Assembly (NCBI GenBank): GCA_039187315.1
Contig: JBCCZQ010000004.1
Coordinates: 29,182 to 93,181 of the forward strand
Length of the DNA: 64,000 bases
Direction of reading: 5' to 3'
Source of the DNA: JANQQZ01 sp039187315
GTDB taxonomy: Bacteria; Planctomycetota; Phycisphaerae; Phycisphaerales; UBA1924
The notes beneath the pieces were generated by a model that had not been told where the DNA came from, did no database searches, and saw only the letters and a program-made list of their open reading frames with translations. Shown one piece after another: positions 16,801-25,143 of this stretch. The first letter of the stretch is position 1. Each line of letters begins with the position of its first letter. A program made the translations under genes and the position numbers.

Positions 16801-17766
16801 TCAAGCTGCCTTGTCAAGCGGGCGGACCGTCACAGGGGCCGCCAGCTGCTCTCGGATGGACTCGCAGGCCTCGGCCTTGTCGATCACGAGGTAGTAGACC
16901 AGGCCGTCCTTGAGCCACGTGTAGACCGTCGGACTCTTAAGGTCCGTCTCCGAGATGGCCGAGGGATCGAGCTCGTATGTCGTGTCTTCTCGGAGTTCCG
17001 TGCCGCCGGTGTACTCCTGGACGAACAGCGAGACCCTGGTAGACAGGCCGGGTTCGAGCGGCACATCGAAGCGCAGGTGCATGCTGCGTCCGCCACGCGG
17101 GACGCCGCACGGGCCGGCGTCGATGAAGGCGACGTTCTCGACGCCACCGGCCACGAGATCCGCGACCGCGACCTCGCGGCCGATCACGCTCTGCGCAAAG
17201 CCGGGCAGCATGCTGGTGTCGGTCACCTGGAACTTTCCGGCGCCGGGCTCGAGGTCGACGATGCACCGGCCGTGCTCGCGGGCGACGAACTGCACCGCGG
17301 CGCTGCGGGAGGCGAAGGCCTCGTCCGACGCACCCTGCGGGCCGAGAACCAGCACGCCGGCGATCAGGCCGAGCGCAACCAGCGCGGCGGCCGCTGTCAG
17401 CCGTGTGACCGCAGCCCCCGACCAGAACGAGCGATCGCGCGTGGCCGGGGCCAATCGTGTCGGGACATCCTGGTCATGCGGGAGCGATTCGTACCCGAGC
17501 GGCTCGGCCGCCATGGCTGCGGCAACCCGATCCCGCAGGCCCGCGGGGGCGGAGGCGGGTTCGCCGCCCAGCGCCCGGCCGATGGCGGCTCGGAGGTGCT
17601 GCTCAGCCTCGATGCGGGCGGCAGCCGCGGTGTCCGGAGCCGCCTCAAGCATGGACTCGAGCCGTCGCTCCTGCTCCGCCGACAGCTCGCCGTCCGCGGC
17701 CAAACGCAGCAGCGCTGCCAGCGAGAGGGAGGTCGATTCGGTGCTGTGGTCGGTCCGGTCGGTCAT
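16801..17766 (-). CDS. Membrane anti-sigma factor-like protein
   Basis: 321 aa from the ATG at 17766. The N-terminal 80 residues (LAALLRLAADGELSAEQERR) have the size and style of an anti-sigma domain but lack the HxxxCxxC zinc motif. One transmembrane helix lies at about 125-147 (LTAAAALVALGLIAGVLVLG). The extracytoplasmic part is of mixed beta type with two or three Cys residues. It follows an ECF sigma gene on the same strand, separated by 179 bases. A cognate anti-sigma role is inferred from this order and topology, not from strong sequence identity. Confidence 0.7.
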   Translation of the reverse strand: MTDRTDHSTESTSLSLAALLRLAADGELSAEQERRLESMLEAAPDTAAAARIEAEQHLRAAIGRALGGEPASAPAGLRDRVAAAMAAEPLGYESLPHDQDVPTRLAPATRDRSFWSGAAVTRLTAAAALVALGLIAGVLVLGPQGASDEAFASRSAAVQFVAREHGRCIVDLEPGAGKFQVTDTSMLPGFAQSVIGREVAVADLVAGGVENVAFIDAGPCGVPRGGRSMHLRFDVPLEPGLSTRVSLFVQEYTGGTELREDTTYELDPSAISETDLKSPTVYTWLKDGLVYYLVIDKAEACESIREQLAAPVTVRPLDKAA

Positions 17767-17945
17767 GCTTCGTGTACCTGTCGTTCGTGGCCCCGCGGCC
17801 GTGGCTCGGAGGCCTGCAGCCCGAATGAAGATCCACCCGGGCACTGTGACAACCCCGTGCCCGGTTGGGGTCTTCCGGGATCGCATGCCCGGAATCAAAA
17901 ATTCTGCACGGGGCGCGAACCAGCCGGCAATAAATTAGTTTTTGC

Positions 17946-18608
17946 TCACTTATCTCCGTCTCTCATAGCCCGTCCCAGCCCGAGTTCCGCGACCGCCTCG
18001 GGATCATGTGAGAGCGTATCGGCCACGAGCTTCCTTGCCCGGTGCAGCCGGCTCATGACCGTCCCGATCGGAACGCCGAGCACCTCGGCGATCTCGCGGT
18101 ATTTCAGCCCCTGCACGCCCCACATGACCAGCACCTGCCGGTACTCCTCCTTGAGGTCGTTCAGTGCGGCGACGAGGCGCTGGTCGACGTGCTCCCAGTC
18201 GAAGCTCGCGCCGTCCCACGCGGGCGGCGGCTCATCGGGCAGCGGCTCGTTCGAGGCGTCGCCGTGGAACTCGCCGACGGCGACGGGTGCCCGCTGTTCG
18301 CGCTTGATCGTGCTGTAGAAGGTGTTGTGTGCGATGGCGAACAGCCACGGCCGCATGCCCCCGCCCTTGGCCTCGAAGCCGTTCTTGGCCGCCGACCGGA
18401 TCGCGCGGAGGTAGACATCCTGCACAAGGTCCTGCGCCTTGTGCTCGTTGCGGGTCAGGTGATAGGCGATGCGGTAGACCGCGTCGAGGTGCTCGAGGGC
18501 CTCGGCTTCGAACTGCTCGCGCGTCAGCTTGACCCCGTCGCCCTCGGCGTGGTCGGGATCGCCTCCCGGTTCGTACGCGTTCGGGTTGGCTGTGCCGTCG
18601 TCGGTCAT
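17946..18608 (-). CDS. ECF-type RNA polymerase sigma factor
   Basis: 220 aa. Region 2 is clear at about residues 30-100 (HLDAVYRIAYHLTRNEHKAQ, DLVQDVYLRAIRS, RPWLFAIAHNTF). Region 4 lies at about 145-200 (LKEEYRQVLVMWGVQGLKYREIAEVLGVPIGTVMSRLHRAR compressed as a helix-turn-helix). It should direct RNA polymerase to a small regulon, held in check by the membrane protein encoded next downstream. The linker between regions 2 and 4 is Pro-rich and longer than average. The start codon is 92 bases from the divergent metG gene, so the two promoters share this gap. Confidence 0.93.
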   Translation of the reverse strand: MTDDGTANPNAYEPGGDPDHAEGDGVKLTREQFEAEALEHLDAVYRIAYHLTRNEHKAQDLVQDVYLRAIRSAAKNGFEAKGGGMRPWLFAIAHNTFYSTIKREQRAPVAVGEFHGDASNEPLPDEPPPAWDGASFDWEHVDQRLVAALNDLKEEYRQVLVMWGVQGLKYREIAEVLGVPIGTVMSRLHRARKLVADTLSHDPEAVAELGLGRAMRDGDK

Positions 18609-18688
18609 GTCTGCCCGCCGTGCGACGCCCGCAGCTTGGCGGGTGCCGCCGGTCCCTTGGTTCGGCCAGTCTAGGACCGGCCGCCCGC

Positions 18689-18694
18689 TACACT
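18689..18694 (+). promoter_or_regulatory. -10 box placed for leaderless transcription of metG
   Basis: TACACT is followed by exactly 6 bases (CGCTTT) and then GTG at 18701. No Shine-Dalgarno sequence lies between. This fixes the metG start at 18701 rather than at the upstream in-frame ATG at 18620. Confidence 0.6.
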
Positions 18695-18700
18695 CGCTTT

Positions 18701-20389
18701 GTGCAGCCCTACTACGTCACGACGCCGATTTACTACGTCAACGACCGCCCGCACATCGGTCATGCCTACACCACGCTGCTGGCCGATGTCGCCGCCCGGT
18801 TCCAGCGTCTTCGGACCGGCCAGCCCGGCTCGGTCTTCTTCCTGACAGGCACCGACGAGCACGCCGAGAAGGTAGTCGACGCCGCCAAGGCACACGGCAT
18901 GACCCCCCAGCAGTGGGCCGACCAGAACGCCGACGCGTTCCGGGCCGCGTTCGCCGCACTCGGCTTCACGCATGATGACTTCGTCCGCACCAGCGAGGAC
19001 CGTCACAAGACCCGTGCCTCGGCGTACATCGAGCAGCTGCTCGACCAGGGCGACATCGAGCTGGGCGACTACGAGGGCTGGTGGGACGCCAGCCAGGAGG
19101 AGTACATCCCCGAGAACGTGGCCCGCGAGCACGACTACAAGAGCCCTGTCACCGGACGTGAGCTCGAAAAGCGGACCGAGCAGAACTACTTCTTCCGCCT
19201 CGACAAGCACGAGGCATGGCTCCGCGAGCAGATCGAGTCCGACGCGATCCGCGTCCGGCCGGAGGCGCGCAAGAACGAGGTCCTCGGCCGGATCCGCAGC
19301 GGGCTCCAGAAGGTCCCCGTCTCCCGACGCATCAAGGAAGACGAGAGCGCCGATGTCGTCGGCTGGGGCATCCGCATGCCCGGCGACGACGGCCACCGCG
19401 TCTACGTCTGGATCGAGGCGCTGTGCAACTACCTGACCGTCGTCGATACGGACGACCGCCGCCGGTTCTGGCCCGCGACCGTGCACGTGATGGCCAAGGA
19501 CATCCTCTGGTTCCACGCGGTGATCTGGCCCGCGATGCTCCGAGCGCTCGGCCGCGACGAGCCCAAGACGGTTTACGCCCACGCCTACTGGATCCGCGAG
19601 GGCCGCAAGATGTCCAAGAGCCTGGGCAACTTCATCGAGATCGAGACGCTCGAGGCCTACGCCGACCGCTACTCGCTCGACGCCCTGCGGTGGTACCTGC
19701 TCACGCAGGGGCCGCTGGGCGCGACCGATGCCGACTTCGTCCACGGCCGGTTCGTTGAGGTCTACAACTCGGAGCTGGCCAACGGCTTCGGTAACTCCGC
19801 CTCGCGGGTGACCAACATGGTCCAGAAATACGTCGATGGCACGCTGCCGCGCGAGTGCGACGGCCGCTTCGGCTTCCCAGAGGGCAAGGCGCTCCAGACC
19901 GCGCTTGCGGCACGCGAGGCCGTCGGCAAGCCCGCGGACAATCCCGGCCGCACCTTTGATTTTCCGGACCTGGCATCGTCAGCCGTGACAAGGGCCGAGG
20001 CCGCGTTCGAGACATTCGATCTCGAAGCCACGGTCCGGGAAGGCCTGGGTATCGTTCGTGCGGTCGATGACTTCATCAGCTATGCGGCTCCTTTCACCCT
20101 CGCCAAGCGGCTCAAGGAGCACGAGCACGGTGAACCGGCCCTGGCCACAATCCTCTACTCGTGCGCTGAGGCCCTCCGGGTCGCATCGCTGCTGCTCTCG
20201 CCGGTCCTGCCCAACAAGACGGCCGAGTTCTGGTCTCGCTGGGGCTGCGAGCCGGCTGTGGGTGTTGAACTGGTGAAGATCGCCGAGTTCAACGGGGCGT
20301 ATGCCCTGCGGAAGGGCCAGCGGCTCGCCGGTGGCGATGCGCTGTTCATGCGTGCCGATCCGGACGAGGCCGCGCCGGCACCCGCTTAG
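18701..20389 (+). CDS. metG: Methionyl-tRNA synthetase
   Basis: 562 aa from the GTG at 18701, which begins exactly where family members start (VQPYYVTTPIYYVND). It charges tRNA-Met with methionine in the cytoplasm. The HIGH motif is HIGH (HIGHAYTTLLADV, near residue 18) and the KMSKS loop is GRKMSKSLGNF. The connective region reads YEGWWDASQEEYIPE, with none of the zinc-binding cysteines of the long MetRS form, so this is a zinc-free type. The anticodon-binding helical domain occupies about 370-545 (GNSASRVTNMVQKYVDG). There is no C-terminal tRNA-binding (EMAP-like) domain. Confidence 0.94.
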   Translation: MQPYYVTTPIYYVNDRPHIGHAYTTLLADVAARFQRLRTGQPGSVFFLTGTDEHAEKVVDAAKAHGMTPQQWADQNADAFRAAFAALGFTHDDFVRTSEDRHKTRASAYIEQLLDQGDIELGDYEGWWDASQEEYIPENVAREHDYKSPVTGRELEKRTEQNYFFRLDKHEAWLREQIESDAIRVRPEARKNEVLGRIRSGLQKVPVSRRIKEDESADVVGWGIRMPGDDGHRVYVWIEALCNYLTVVDTDDRRRFWPATVHVMAKDILWFHAVIWPAMLRALGRDEPKTVYAHAYWIREGRKMSKSLGNFIEIETLEAYADRYSLDALRWYLLTQGPLGATDADFVHGRFVEVYNSELANGFGNSASRVTNMVQKYVDGTLPRECDGRFGFPEGKALQTALAAREAVGKPADNPGRTFDFPDLASSAVTRAEAAFETFDLEATVREGLGIVRAVDDFISYAAPFTLAKRLKEHEHGEPALATILYSCAEALRVASLLLSPVLPNKTAEFWSRWGCEPAVGVELVKIAEFNGAYALRKGQRLAGGDALFMRADPDEAAPAPA

Positions 20390-20595
20390 CTCGCCCGCGG
20401 CACACCCCCGCTGAATCCGACCCGCCCGCGGCTCTTTTGCCCATACAGCCCGCACGCCCGGCGCAGGCCCGTTGCCCATCTCCACATCTTGATGCCCCGG
20501 CGTGGAGACCGCACGGATCCGTGGCAGTCTCACCGCACACGGCCTGCGATCGGCCGTCAGCGGGAACGACACACTCGGTCAGTGGGAGATCAGGG

Positions 20596-21447
20596 ATGAA
20601 CGCGATCAAGACGATGCTCGGGATGGTCGGTGCGGCGTGCATGACCTTCGGCGCTTCCGCCCAGCAGCAGCAGCCGGTCTTCGAGGTCGACTACGAGGGC
20701 CCTCGCGGCACGAACACCCTCGAAGCGATCAACTTCGGCGCGGGCCTGAAGTTCAAGAAGTTCATCTTCGCCGATGCGGTGACCAACTTCGTGGGCGACA
20801 GCGACCCGAGGAACGCCGGGCAGACCCGCATCGTCCGGGGCCCGGACTCGGACGTCGGCCCCGAGCCGGCCAACGCCCCACTGGCCAACCACTCGGACGC
20901 GGCACACGCCGAGTTTGAGCAGCTGCTGACCGAGGTCTTCCGGAACACCAACCTCAACAGCTTCATCGATAACCACGTCCGCAACCCGTACTTCTCGTTC
21001 GTGCTTGAGCTCGAGAAGCCGCTGAAGGACAACGAGCCCGGCGCGGACGACCAGATCGGGGAGATCATCTTCTTTGAGCGCGGTGCGCAGGTTGCGAACA
21101 GCTACATCCTGCTCGAAGCCCTCGACGCCGATGGCAACGTCATCGGCACCCCATACCTGATCAACCCCGACACGCCGATCGAGATGAGCCCCCCGGTCCA
21201 GGCCTGCGTGCTCAACCTCAACGAGCTGAAGTACCGCTGGTCGCAGGACCTCGGCGGGGTGTCGATCGACCTCGACAAGCTCGGCGTCGAGAGCACCTCG
21301 CGTATCCGCGTCTCTCGGCCGATCGTGGGCGAGCACGGCATGACGTCCGGCATGCTCGGCGGCGGCCGCGACCTGAACCCGGACTTCAAGCTCGTCTTCG
21401 TGCAGACGTACAACGTTGCCCTGACCGGCTGGTTCGTCGGCGACTAA
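20596..21447 (+). CDS. Exported protein of unknown function
   Basis: 283 aa from the ATG at 20596, with GGGAG 10 bases upstream. Residues 1-22 are a signal peptide (MNAIKTMLGMVGAACMTFGA). The mature protein is acidic and beta-rich, with FEVDYEGPRGTNTLEAINFG at its start and a patterned middle part (VLELEKPLKDNEPGADDQIG, then IIFFERGAQVANSYILLEAL). It ends ALTGWFVGD, without PEP-CTERM or Gly-Cys tail signals. The size and style resemble surface proteins of planctomycetes, but I do not recognise the family. It stands alone between metG and a ferredoxin gene. Confidence 0.7.
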   Translation: MNAIKTMLGMVGAACMTFGASAQQQQPVFEVDYEGPRGTNTLEAINFGAGLKFKKFIFADAVTNFVGDSDPRNAGQTRIVRGPDSDVGPEPANAPLANHSDAAHAEFEQLLTEVFRNTNLNSFIDNHVRNPYFSFVLELEKPLKDNEPGADDQIGEIIFFERGAQVANSYILLEALDADGNVIGTPYLINPDTPIEMSPPVQACVLNLNELKYRWSQDLGGVSIDLDKLGVESTSRIRVSRPIVGEHGMTSGMLGGGRDLNPDFKLVFVQTYNVALTGWFVGD

Positions 21448-21579
21448 GCCCCGCCGTCCGCCGACTGCCAAAGCCGACGCGCCGCTCCGGTTCCCCCACC
21501 GGGGCGGCCGCGTTTGTGCGCGGGGAGACCGCTAAACTTCTGCACCGATCCCGCGGACGTCGTAGAGCGAGACCGAACC

Positions 21580-21846
21580 ATGCCCCACATCATCGGCGAG
21601 CCCTGCATCAGGACAAAGGACACAGCCTGCGTCGAGGTCTGCCCCGTCGATTGCATCCACCCGACCACCGACGAGGACGACTTCGAGAACGAGGACCAGC
21701 TCTACATCGACCCCGACACATGCATCGACTGCGGCCTGTGTGTCGACGAGTGCCCGGTCAAGGCCATCTACCCAGAAGAAGACCTGCCCGACGAGTGGCA
21801 GAAGTACGTCCAGATCAACCTGGACTACTACACGAAAAAGGGCTGA
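21580..21846 (+). CDS. 7Fe-type ferredoxin ([3Fe-4S][4Fe-4S])
   Basis: 88 aa from the ATG at 21580. Cysteines lie at 9, 17, 21, 25, 48, 51, 54 and 58. By comparison with Azotobacter ferredoxin I, C9, C17 and C58 would hold the [3Fe-4S] cluster and C21, C48, C51 and C54 the [4Fe-4S] cluster, with C25 free. The usual second Cys of the first motif is Thr12 here, which agrees with a 7Fe rather than an 8Fe protein. It carries electrons in the cytoplasm. The -10-like TAAACT at 21533-21538 gives a leader of about 35 bases. A CarH-like B12 protein follows on the same strand. Confidence 0.93.
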   Translation: MPHIIGEPCIRTKDTACVEVCPVDCIHPTTDEDDFENEDQLYIDPDTCIDCGLCVDECPVKAIYPEEDLPDEWQKYVQINLDYYTKKG

Positions 21847-21876
21847 GCGAGGGCCAGTGCGAGCAGCAACGCCAAT

Positions 21877-21912
21877 GAGTCAGCCGGCGAGTCAGCCGGC
21901 GAGTCAGCCGGC
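21877..21912. repeat. Three tandem copies of a 12-base unit
   Basis: GAGTCAGCCGGC occurs three times without a gap at 21877-21888, 21889-21900 and 21901-21912. It lies in the 117-base gap between the ferredoxin and B12-protein genes. There are no spacers, so it is not a CRISPR. It may be a slippage product. Confidence 0.9.
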
Positions 21913-21963
21913 AGCATCGCCCCCGCCGCCTCCGCCGGCCACCATGCGTCGAACACCCGCCCG

Positions 21964-23070
21964 ATGCCTACGACCGACCGCATGACCAATCCGGACCCGA
22001 CCAGCCCGCGCACCAGCCCCCTGGCAGCTCAGGCCTCGGCCATCATCGATGCCGGCGCACGCGCGCTCGCCTCCCACGCGGCCGAGATCCTGCTCGATGA
22101 GCACCCCGAGGCCGAGGCGATGTTCGGCCGCCGGGCCTTCCGCGGCTGGCACGACCACCTGACCCAGCGTCTGGCGGAGCTATCGGCCTCGGTCGCGGTG
22201 GGCTCGCCCGAGCGGTTCCGGCGCGATGTCGCATGGTCGGTGGCCGCGTTCGCAGCACGCCGCGTGCCGACCCAGGCCGTCGCCCACTCGATCGACGCCC
22301 TGCGCGTCGCGCTCGCGGACGCGCTCTCTCCCGAAGCGATGGCCGCCGTCACGCCCCTGCTCGACGCGGGCGTCGCCGCCGCCGCCGAGCCGCCCGCCCC
22401 GATGCAGAGGCTCTCGCCCGATCAGCCGCTCGGTGGGCTGGCGCTGACGATGCTCGAGGCGGTGCTCTCGGGCGAACGCCGCCGGGCCATCGGCCTGCTG
22501 ACCGACACCGCCGACGCGGGGACGCCCGTGGCCGAGCTCTACGAGCAGGTCCTGCTTCCCGTCGAGGCGGAGATCGGCACGATGTGGCACCTCGGCGAGA
22601 TCAGCATCCCAGAAGAGCACGCCGCGACCGAGGCCACCCGGAGCGCCATGGCCGTGCTCTGCCACCGAGCGGCGCCGGCCCAGACGCAGCCCGGCACGGT
22701 GCTCGTCGGCGCGGTCGAGGGCGACCGGCACGACATCGGCCCGCGGGCCGTGGCTGATCTGGTCGAGCTCGCCGGCTTCCGCGTCATCTGCCTCGGCGGT
22801 GATGTGCCAGTGCGCGACCTGCTCCAGGCGTGCAGCGACTTCGAGGCAACCGCACTGATCCTCAGCGCGACCATGACCGTCCACCTGCCGGCGCTGGCCA
22901 AGGCGATCGATGCCGTCCGCGTCATGCAGCACGAGCAGGAGCGATCGCTGCGGATCATCGTCGGCGGGCAGGCGTTCGCGAGCGATCCCGCGCTCTCCGA
23001 CCGCCTGGGCGCCAACGGCTACGCGGCCTCACCCCGCGATGCCATCGGGCTGCTGCGCTCGGACGGCTGA
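21964..23070 (+). CDS. CarH-like B12-binding photoreceptor domain protein lacking a DNA-binding domain
   Basis: 368 aa from the ATG at 21964 (an in-frame ATG at 21982 is also possible). The middle helical part carries W208-H209 followed after 9 residues by E218-H219 (MWHLGEISIPEEHAATEAT), the W-x9-EH motif of the CarH/LitR light-sensing helical bundle. The C-terminal Rossmann domain has D254-x-H256-x-x-G259, the base-off/His-on B12-binding motif, then LGGDVPVRDLL and IIVGGQAF. CarH proteins start with a MerR-type HTH. Here the first 140 residues are instead an all-helical domain of unknown type (RRVPTQAVAHSIDALRVALA). A light- or B12-responsive signalling role through protein contacts is inferred. 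It converges with the next gene, one base away. Confidence 0.85.
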   Translation: MPTTDRMTNPDPTSPRTSPLAAQASAIIDAGARALASHAAEILLDEHPEAEAMFGRRAFRGWHDHLTQRLAELSASVAVGSPERFRRDVAWSVAAFAARRVPTQAVAHSIDALRVALADALSPEAMAAVTPLLDAGVAAAAEPPAPMQRLSPDQPLGGLALTMLEAVLSGERRRAIGLLTDTADAGTPVAELYEQVLLPVEAEIGTMWHLGEISIPEEHAATEATRSAMAVLCHRAAPAQTQPGTVLVGAVEGDRHDIGPRAVADLVELAGFRVICLGGDVPVRDLLQACSDFEATALILSATMTVHLPALAKAIDAVRVMQHEQERSLRIIVGGQAFASDPALSDRLGANGYAASPRDAIGLLRSDG

Positions 23071-23071
23071 C

Positions 23072-23698
23072 TCAGGCAGAACGCCGCTTGTGGGTGATGC
23101 CCTCGCGGACCCGGACGTTCGCGGCCGCATCGGCGCGCTCCGTCCAGTCGTCAACGCCGTTGAGCGAAAGCTCGTTGCCCTGCACCTTGCGGTAGCCCAA
23201 GAGCCGGATGACCTCGAGCACATCGGTCCAGTTCGGGTAGTGCTTGTTGTTGACGGCCTTGAAGGTCTCGATAGCCCGCAGGAACAGGAACTGCTCCGCG
23301 TTCATCTCGCCTTCCTCGGCGGCCTTGACGAAGTCGGGCAGGCGCCGGCCCGGCCCGCGTCGGCGTTCCAGGCCGCTCGGTCGGGTGTCAATGACGTTCT
23401 TTCGGCGGTCCTCGCCGGGGCGTCGCTGCTCGGTGGGCGCAAGCTTCGGTCCGCCGCGCCGGGAGCCGCGTTCGGCGAGTTTGTCGGCGAGGCCGGGCTC
23501 GCTCTCGAGGCCGATCAGCCCATCAAGCCTCGACTCGATCGAGCCGTCATCGTCGTGCGTGTTGGCGAAGGTCTCGAGCTGTTCGAGGTCTTCGGCGTCC
23601 AACGGCCCGCTGATCTGCGACGGTTCGAGCGGCAGGCTGCCCTGCGCGGGCGGGCTGGTGTCGCGGCGTCGTCCGGCGTTGTCCTGTCCCGCTGGCAT
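23072..23698 (-). CDS. Hypothetical protein, Arg/Glu-rich
   Basis: 208 aa; GGAGGGA 9 bases upstream of the ATG supports the start. The N-terminal 60 residues are hydrophilic and the middle is rich in Arg, Glu and Gly (RRPGEDRRKN, ERRRGPGRR). The C-terminal 90 residues look folded: FVKAAEEGEMNAEQFLFLRA, then HYPNWTDVLEVIRLLGYRKV and WTERADAAANVRVREGI. No known domain is recognised. It lies 59 bases after the polyacidic small protein gene and probably shares its mRNA. A basic middle next to a polyacidic partner hints at contact between the two (inference only). Confidence 0.65.
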   Translation of the reverse strand: MPAGQDNAGRRRDTSPPAQGSLPLEPSQISGPLDAEDLEQLETFANTHDDDGSIESRLDGLIGLESEPGLADKLAERGSRRGGPKLAPTEQRRPGEDRRKNVIDTRPSGLERRRGPGRRLPDFVKAAEEGEMNAEQFLFLRAIETFKAVNNKHYPNWTDVLEVIRLLGYRKVQGNELSLNGVDDWTERADAAANVRVREGITHKRRSA

Positions 23699-23757
23699 CG
23701 GTGTTCCCTCCGTCCGTTGGCGTGCTGGCGCCCCGGGCGTTGGGTCACGCCGGGGCG

Positions 23758-24024
23758 TCAGAGGTCGTCGGATTCATCGTCCTCGTCGTCACCGTCGTCC
23801 TCGTCCTCGTAGTCGTCGTCGTCGAGATCGCCCGGGTCCTCGTCGTCGTCATCGTCGTAGAAGTAATCGTCGTCCTCATCATCGTCATAGTCGGACACGG
23901 CGGGCGCGCTCTCGGGCTGTCCGAGAACCGCGGGCGGCGTCGCGAGGGCCTCGATCACACAGACCGGCGTGTCGCCGGCATCGGGCACGATCGTCGCGGT
24001 GTCTGCTTCGGCGTGGGCGATCAT
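23758..24024 (-). CDS. Small protein with polyacidic C-terminal tail
   Basis: 88 aa; GGGAGGA 8 bases upstream of the ATG is a strong ribosome binding site. The first 40 residues are neutral (MIAHAEADTATIVPDAGD, CVIEALATPPAVLG). The last 45 are almost only Asp, Glu and a few Tyr (SDYDDDEDDDYFYDDDDDED and onward). Such tails bind metal ions, basic proteins or ribosomal/RNA-binding proteins. There is no signal peptide. It is upstream of the Arg-rich protein gene on the same strand. Confidence 0.7.
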   Translation of the reverse strand: MIAHAEADTATIVPDAGDTPVCVIEALATPPAVLGQPESAPAVSDYDDDEDDDYFYDDDDDEDPGDLDDDDYEDEDDGDDEDDESDDL

Positions 24025-24212
24025 CGGTGGTCCTCCCTGCAGCCGGGGATGGGCCCCGCGAGGCCCGATCCGGCGCGCGTTAGACTACCCGCGTTCGTCG
24101 CCGCGTCAACGGCCCATGCGGGCAGCACCGCCTTTCTTTTCATGATCCGCGGGCGATCGGCCGAGTCTGCTCCCAGCCGCACCGCGACGAAGCCGCAGCC
24201 GTGCAAGCCACG

Positions 24213-24869
24213 ATGTCCGAGTCCATGCCCAAGCTCATGCCAGATCCGACACCAGATCCGACACCAGATCCGACGCCACAGCCCAAGCCAGCCCCGGCGT
24301 CCCCGCCGGATCCCGAGGCGACGGCGGATGCCGATGCAGCGCAGGCCGGTAGACCTGCCGCGCCGGAGTCGGTCGGGATGCGTCGCGGGTTTGCGCCCGT
24401 GGCTGGGGTGCTGGCGCTGCTGATCCCTGGGATGGGGCACGCCCTGCTGGGACTGCGGGTCCGCGGCAGCCGGATCGCTGCTGGCGTGCTCGGCCTGTTC
24501 GCGTTCGGCCTGCTGATCGGGGGGATCGACGCGGTCGACAGCCGCGAGGACCGCTGGTGGTACATGGGCCAGGCGCTCGTGGGCCCGACCGCGTGGGCGG
24601 TCGATACGGTGCACCAGAGCTGGTTCAAGCACCCCGCTCGGGATTCGTCGCTGCCGCGCAAACCTGCCCCGGGTGAGGTGGTGACCAGCGAGGGGACGAT
24701 CGAGTACGGCGGGGCCGCCGCGCCCGAGCCGCGGGTGCGCAAGGGTCTGGGCCGGGTCAACGAGATCGGCTCGCTGGCGTGTGCGCTGGCGGGCTTGATG
24801 AACGCGATCGCCATCCTCGACGCTGCCTTCCCCCCGCTGCGACGGAGAAAGGAAGGCCTGAAGCTGTGA
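24213..24869 (+). CDS. Membrane protein with PDPT repeat at the N-terminus
   Basis: 218 aa from the ATG at 24213; a GTG at 24201 is possible, and neither has a clear ribosome binding site. The first 40 residues are repetitive (DPTPDPTPDPTP). Then come two hydrophobic segments (GVLALLIPGMGHALLGLRVR and RIAAGVLGLFAFGLLIGGID) and, after a polar stretch with SEGTIEYGGAAAPEPR, a third (LACALAGLMNAIAILDAAF). The pattern fits planctomycete membrane proteins of unknown role that begin with a TM2-like glycine-rich helix pair. The stop overlaps the next gene start (GTGA), so both are likely translated together. Confidence 0.7.
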   Translation: MSESMPKLMPDPTPDPTPDPTPQPKPAPASPPDPEATADADAAQAGRPAAPESVGMRRGFAPVAGVLALLIPGMGHALLGLRVRGSRIAAGVLGLFAFGLLIGGIDAVDSREDRWWYMGQALVGPTAWAVDTVHQSWFKHPARDSSLPRKPAPGEVVTSEGTIEYGGAAAPEPRVRKGLGRVNEIGSLACALAGLMNAIAILDAAFPPLRRRKEGLKL

Positions 24870-25135
24870 CAGCTGCGATGATCAAGCCCGAGCTGCTGAC
24901 ACTCGCCTACCGCCCGCTGCTCGACCCGCTGCCGATCCACGGCCACGAGTGGGCCGCGCTGCCGGTCATCGCGCTGCTGATGGCGATGGCGTACCGCGGG
25001 GTGCGCACGGAGCACATCGACCGCTACTGGCGCGGGGTCTTCCGGGTCGCGGGTGTCATCGTGCTGGTGATGGTCGGCCTGAGCGCCGGCAGCTGGGTCC
25101 TGATCGAGCTCGCCCGGATGGTCTCCCCGGCCTGA
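24866..25135 (+). CDS. Small two-helix membrane protein
   Basis: 89 aa from the GTG at 24866, which overlaps the stop of the preceding gene (GTGA); an in-frame ATG at 24878 is the alternative. Two hydrophobic helices are visible (WAALPVIALLMAMAY and FRVAGVIVLVMVGLSAGSWVLIELA, the latter long). Between them is a short basic-polar loop (RGVRTEHIDRYWRG). The two genes very likely make a complex of unknown role. It converges on the phage-type terminase gene 8 bases away. Confidence 0.65.
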   Translation: MTAAMIKPELLTLAYRPLLDPLPIHGHEWAALPVIALLMAMAYRGVRTEHIDRYWRGVFRVAGVIVLVMVGLSAGSWVLIELARMVSPA

Positions 25136-25143
25136 GCGGTCGT

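Noticed and set aside
21877..21912. Possible CRISPR array from repeated 12-base units
   Set aside because: Units are joined without spacers and are too short; no cas genes are present.
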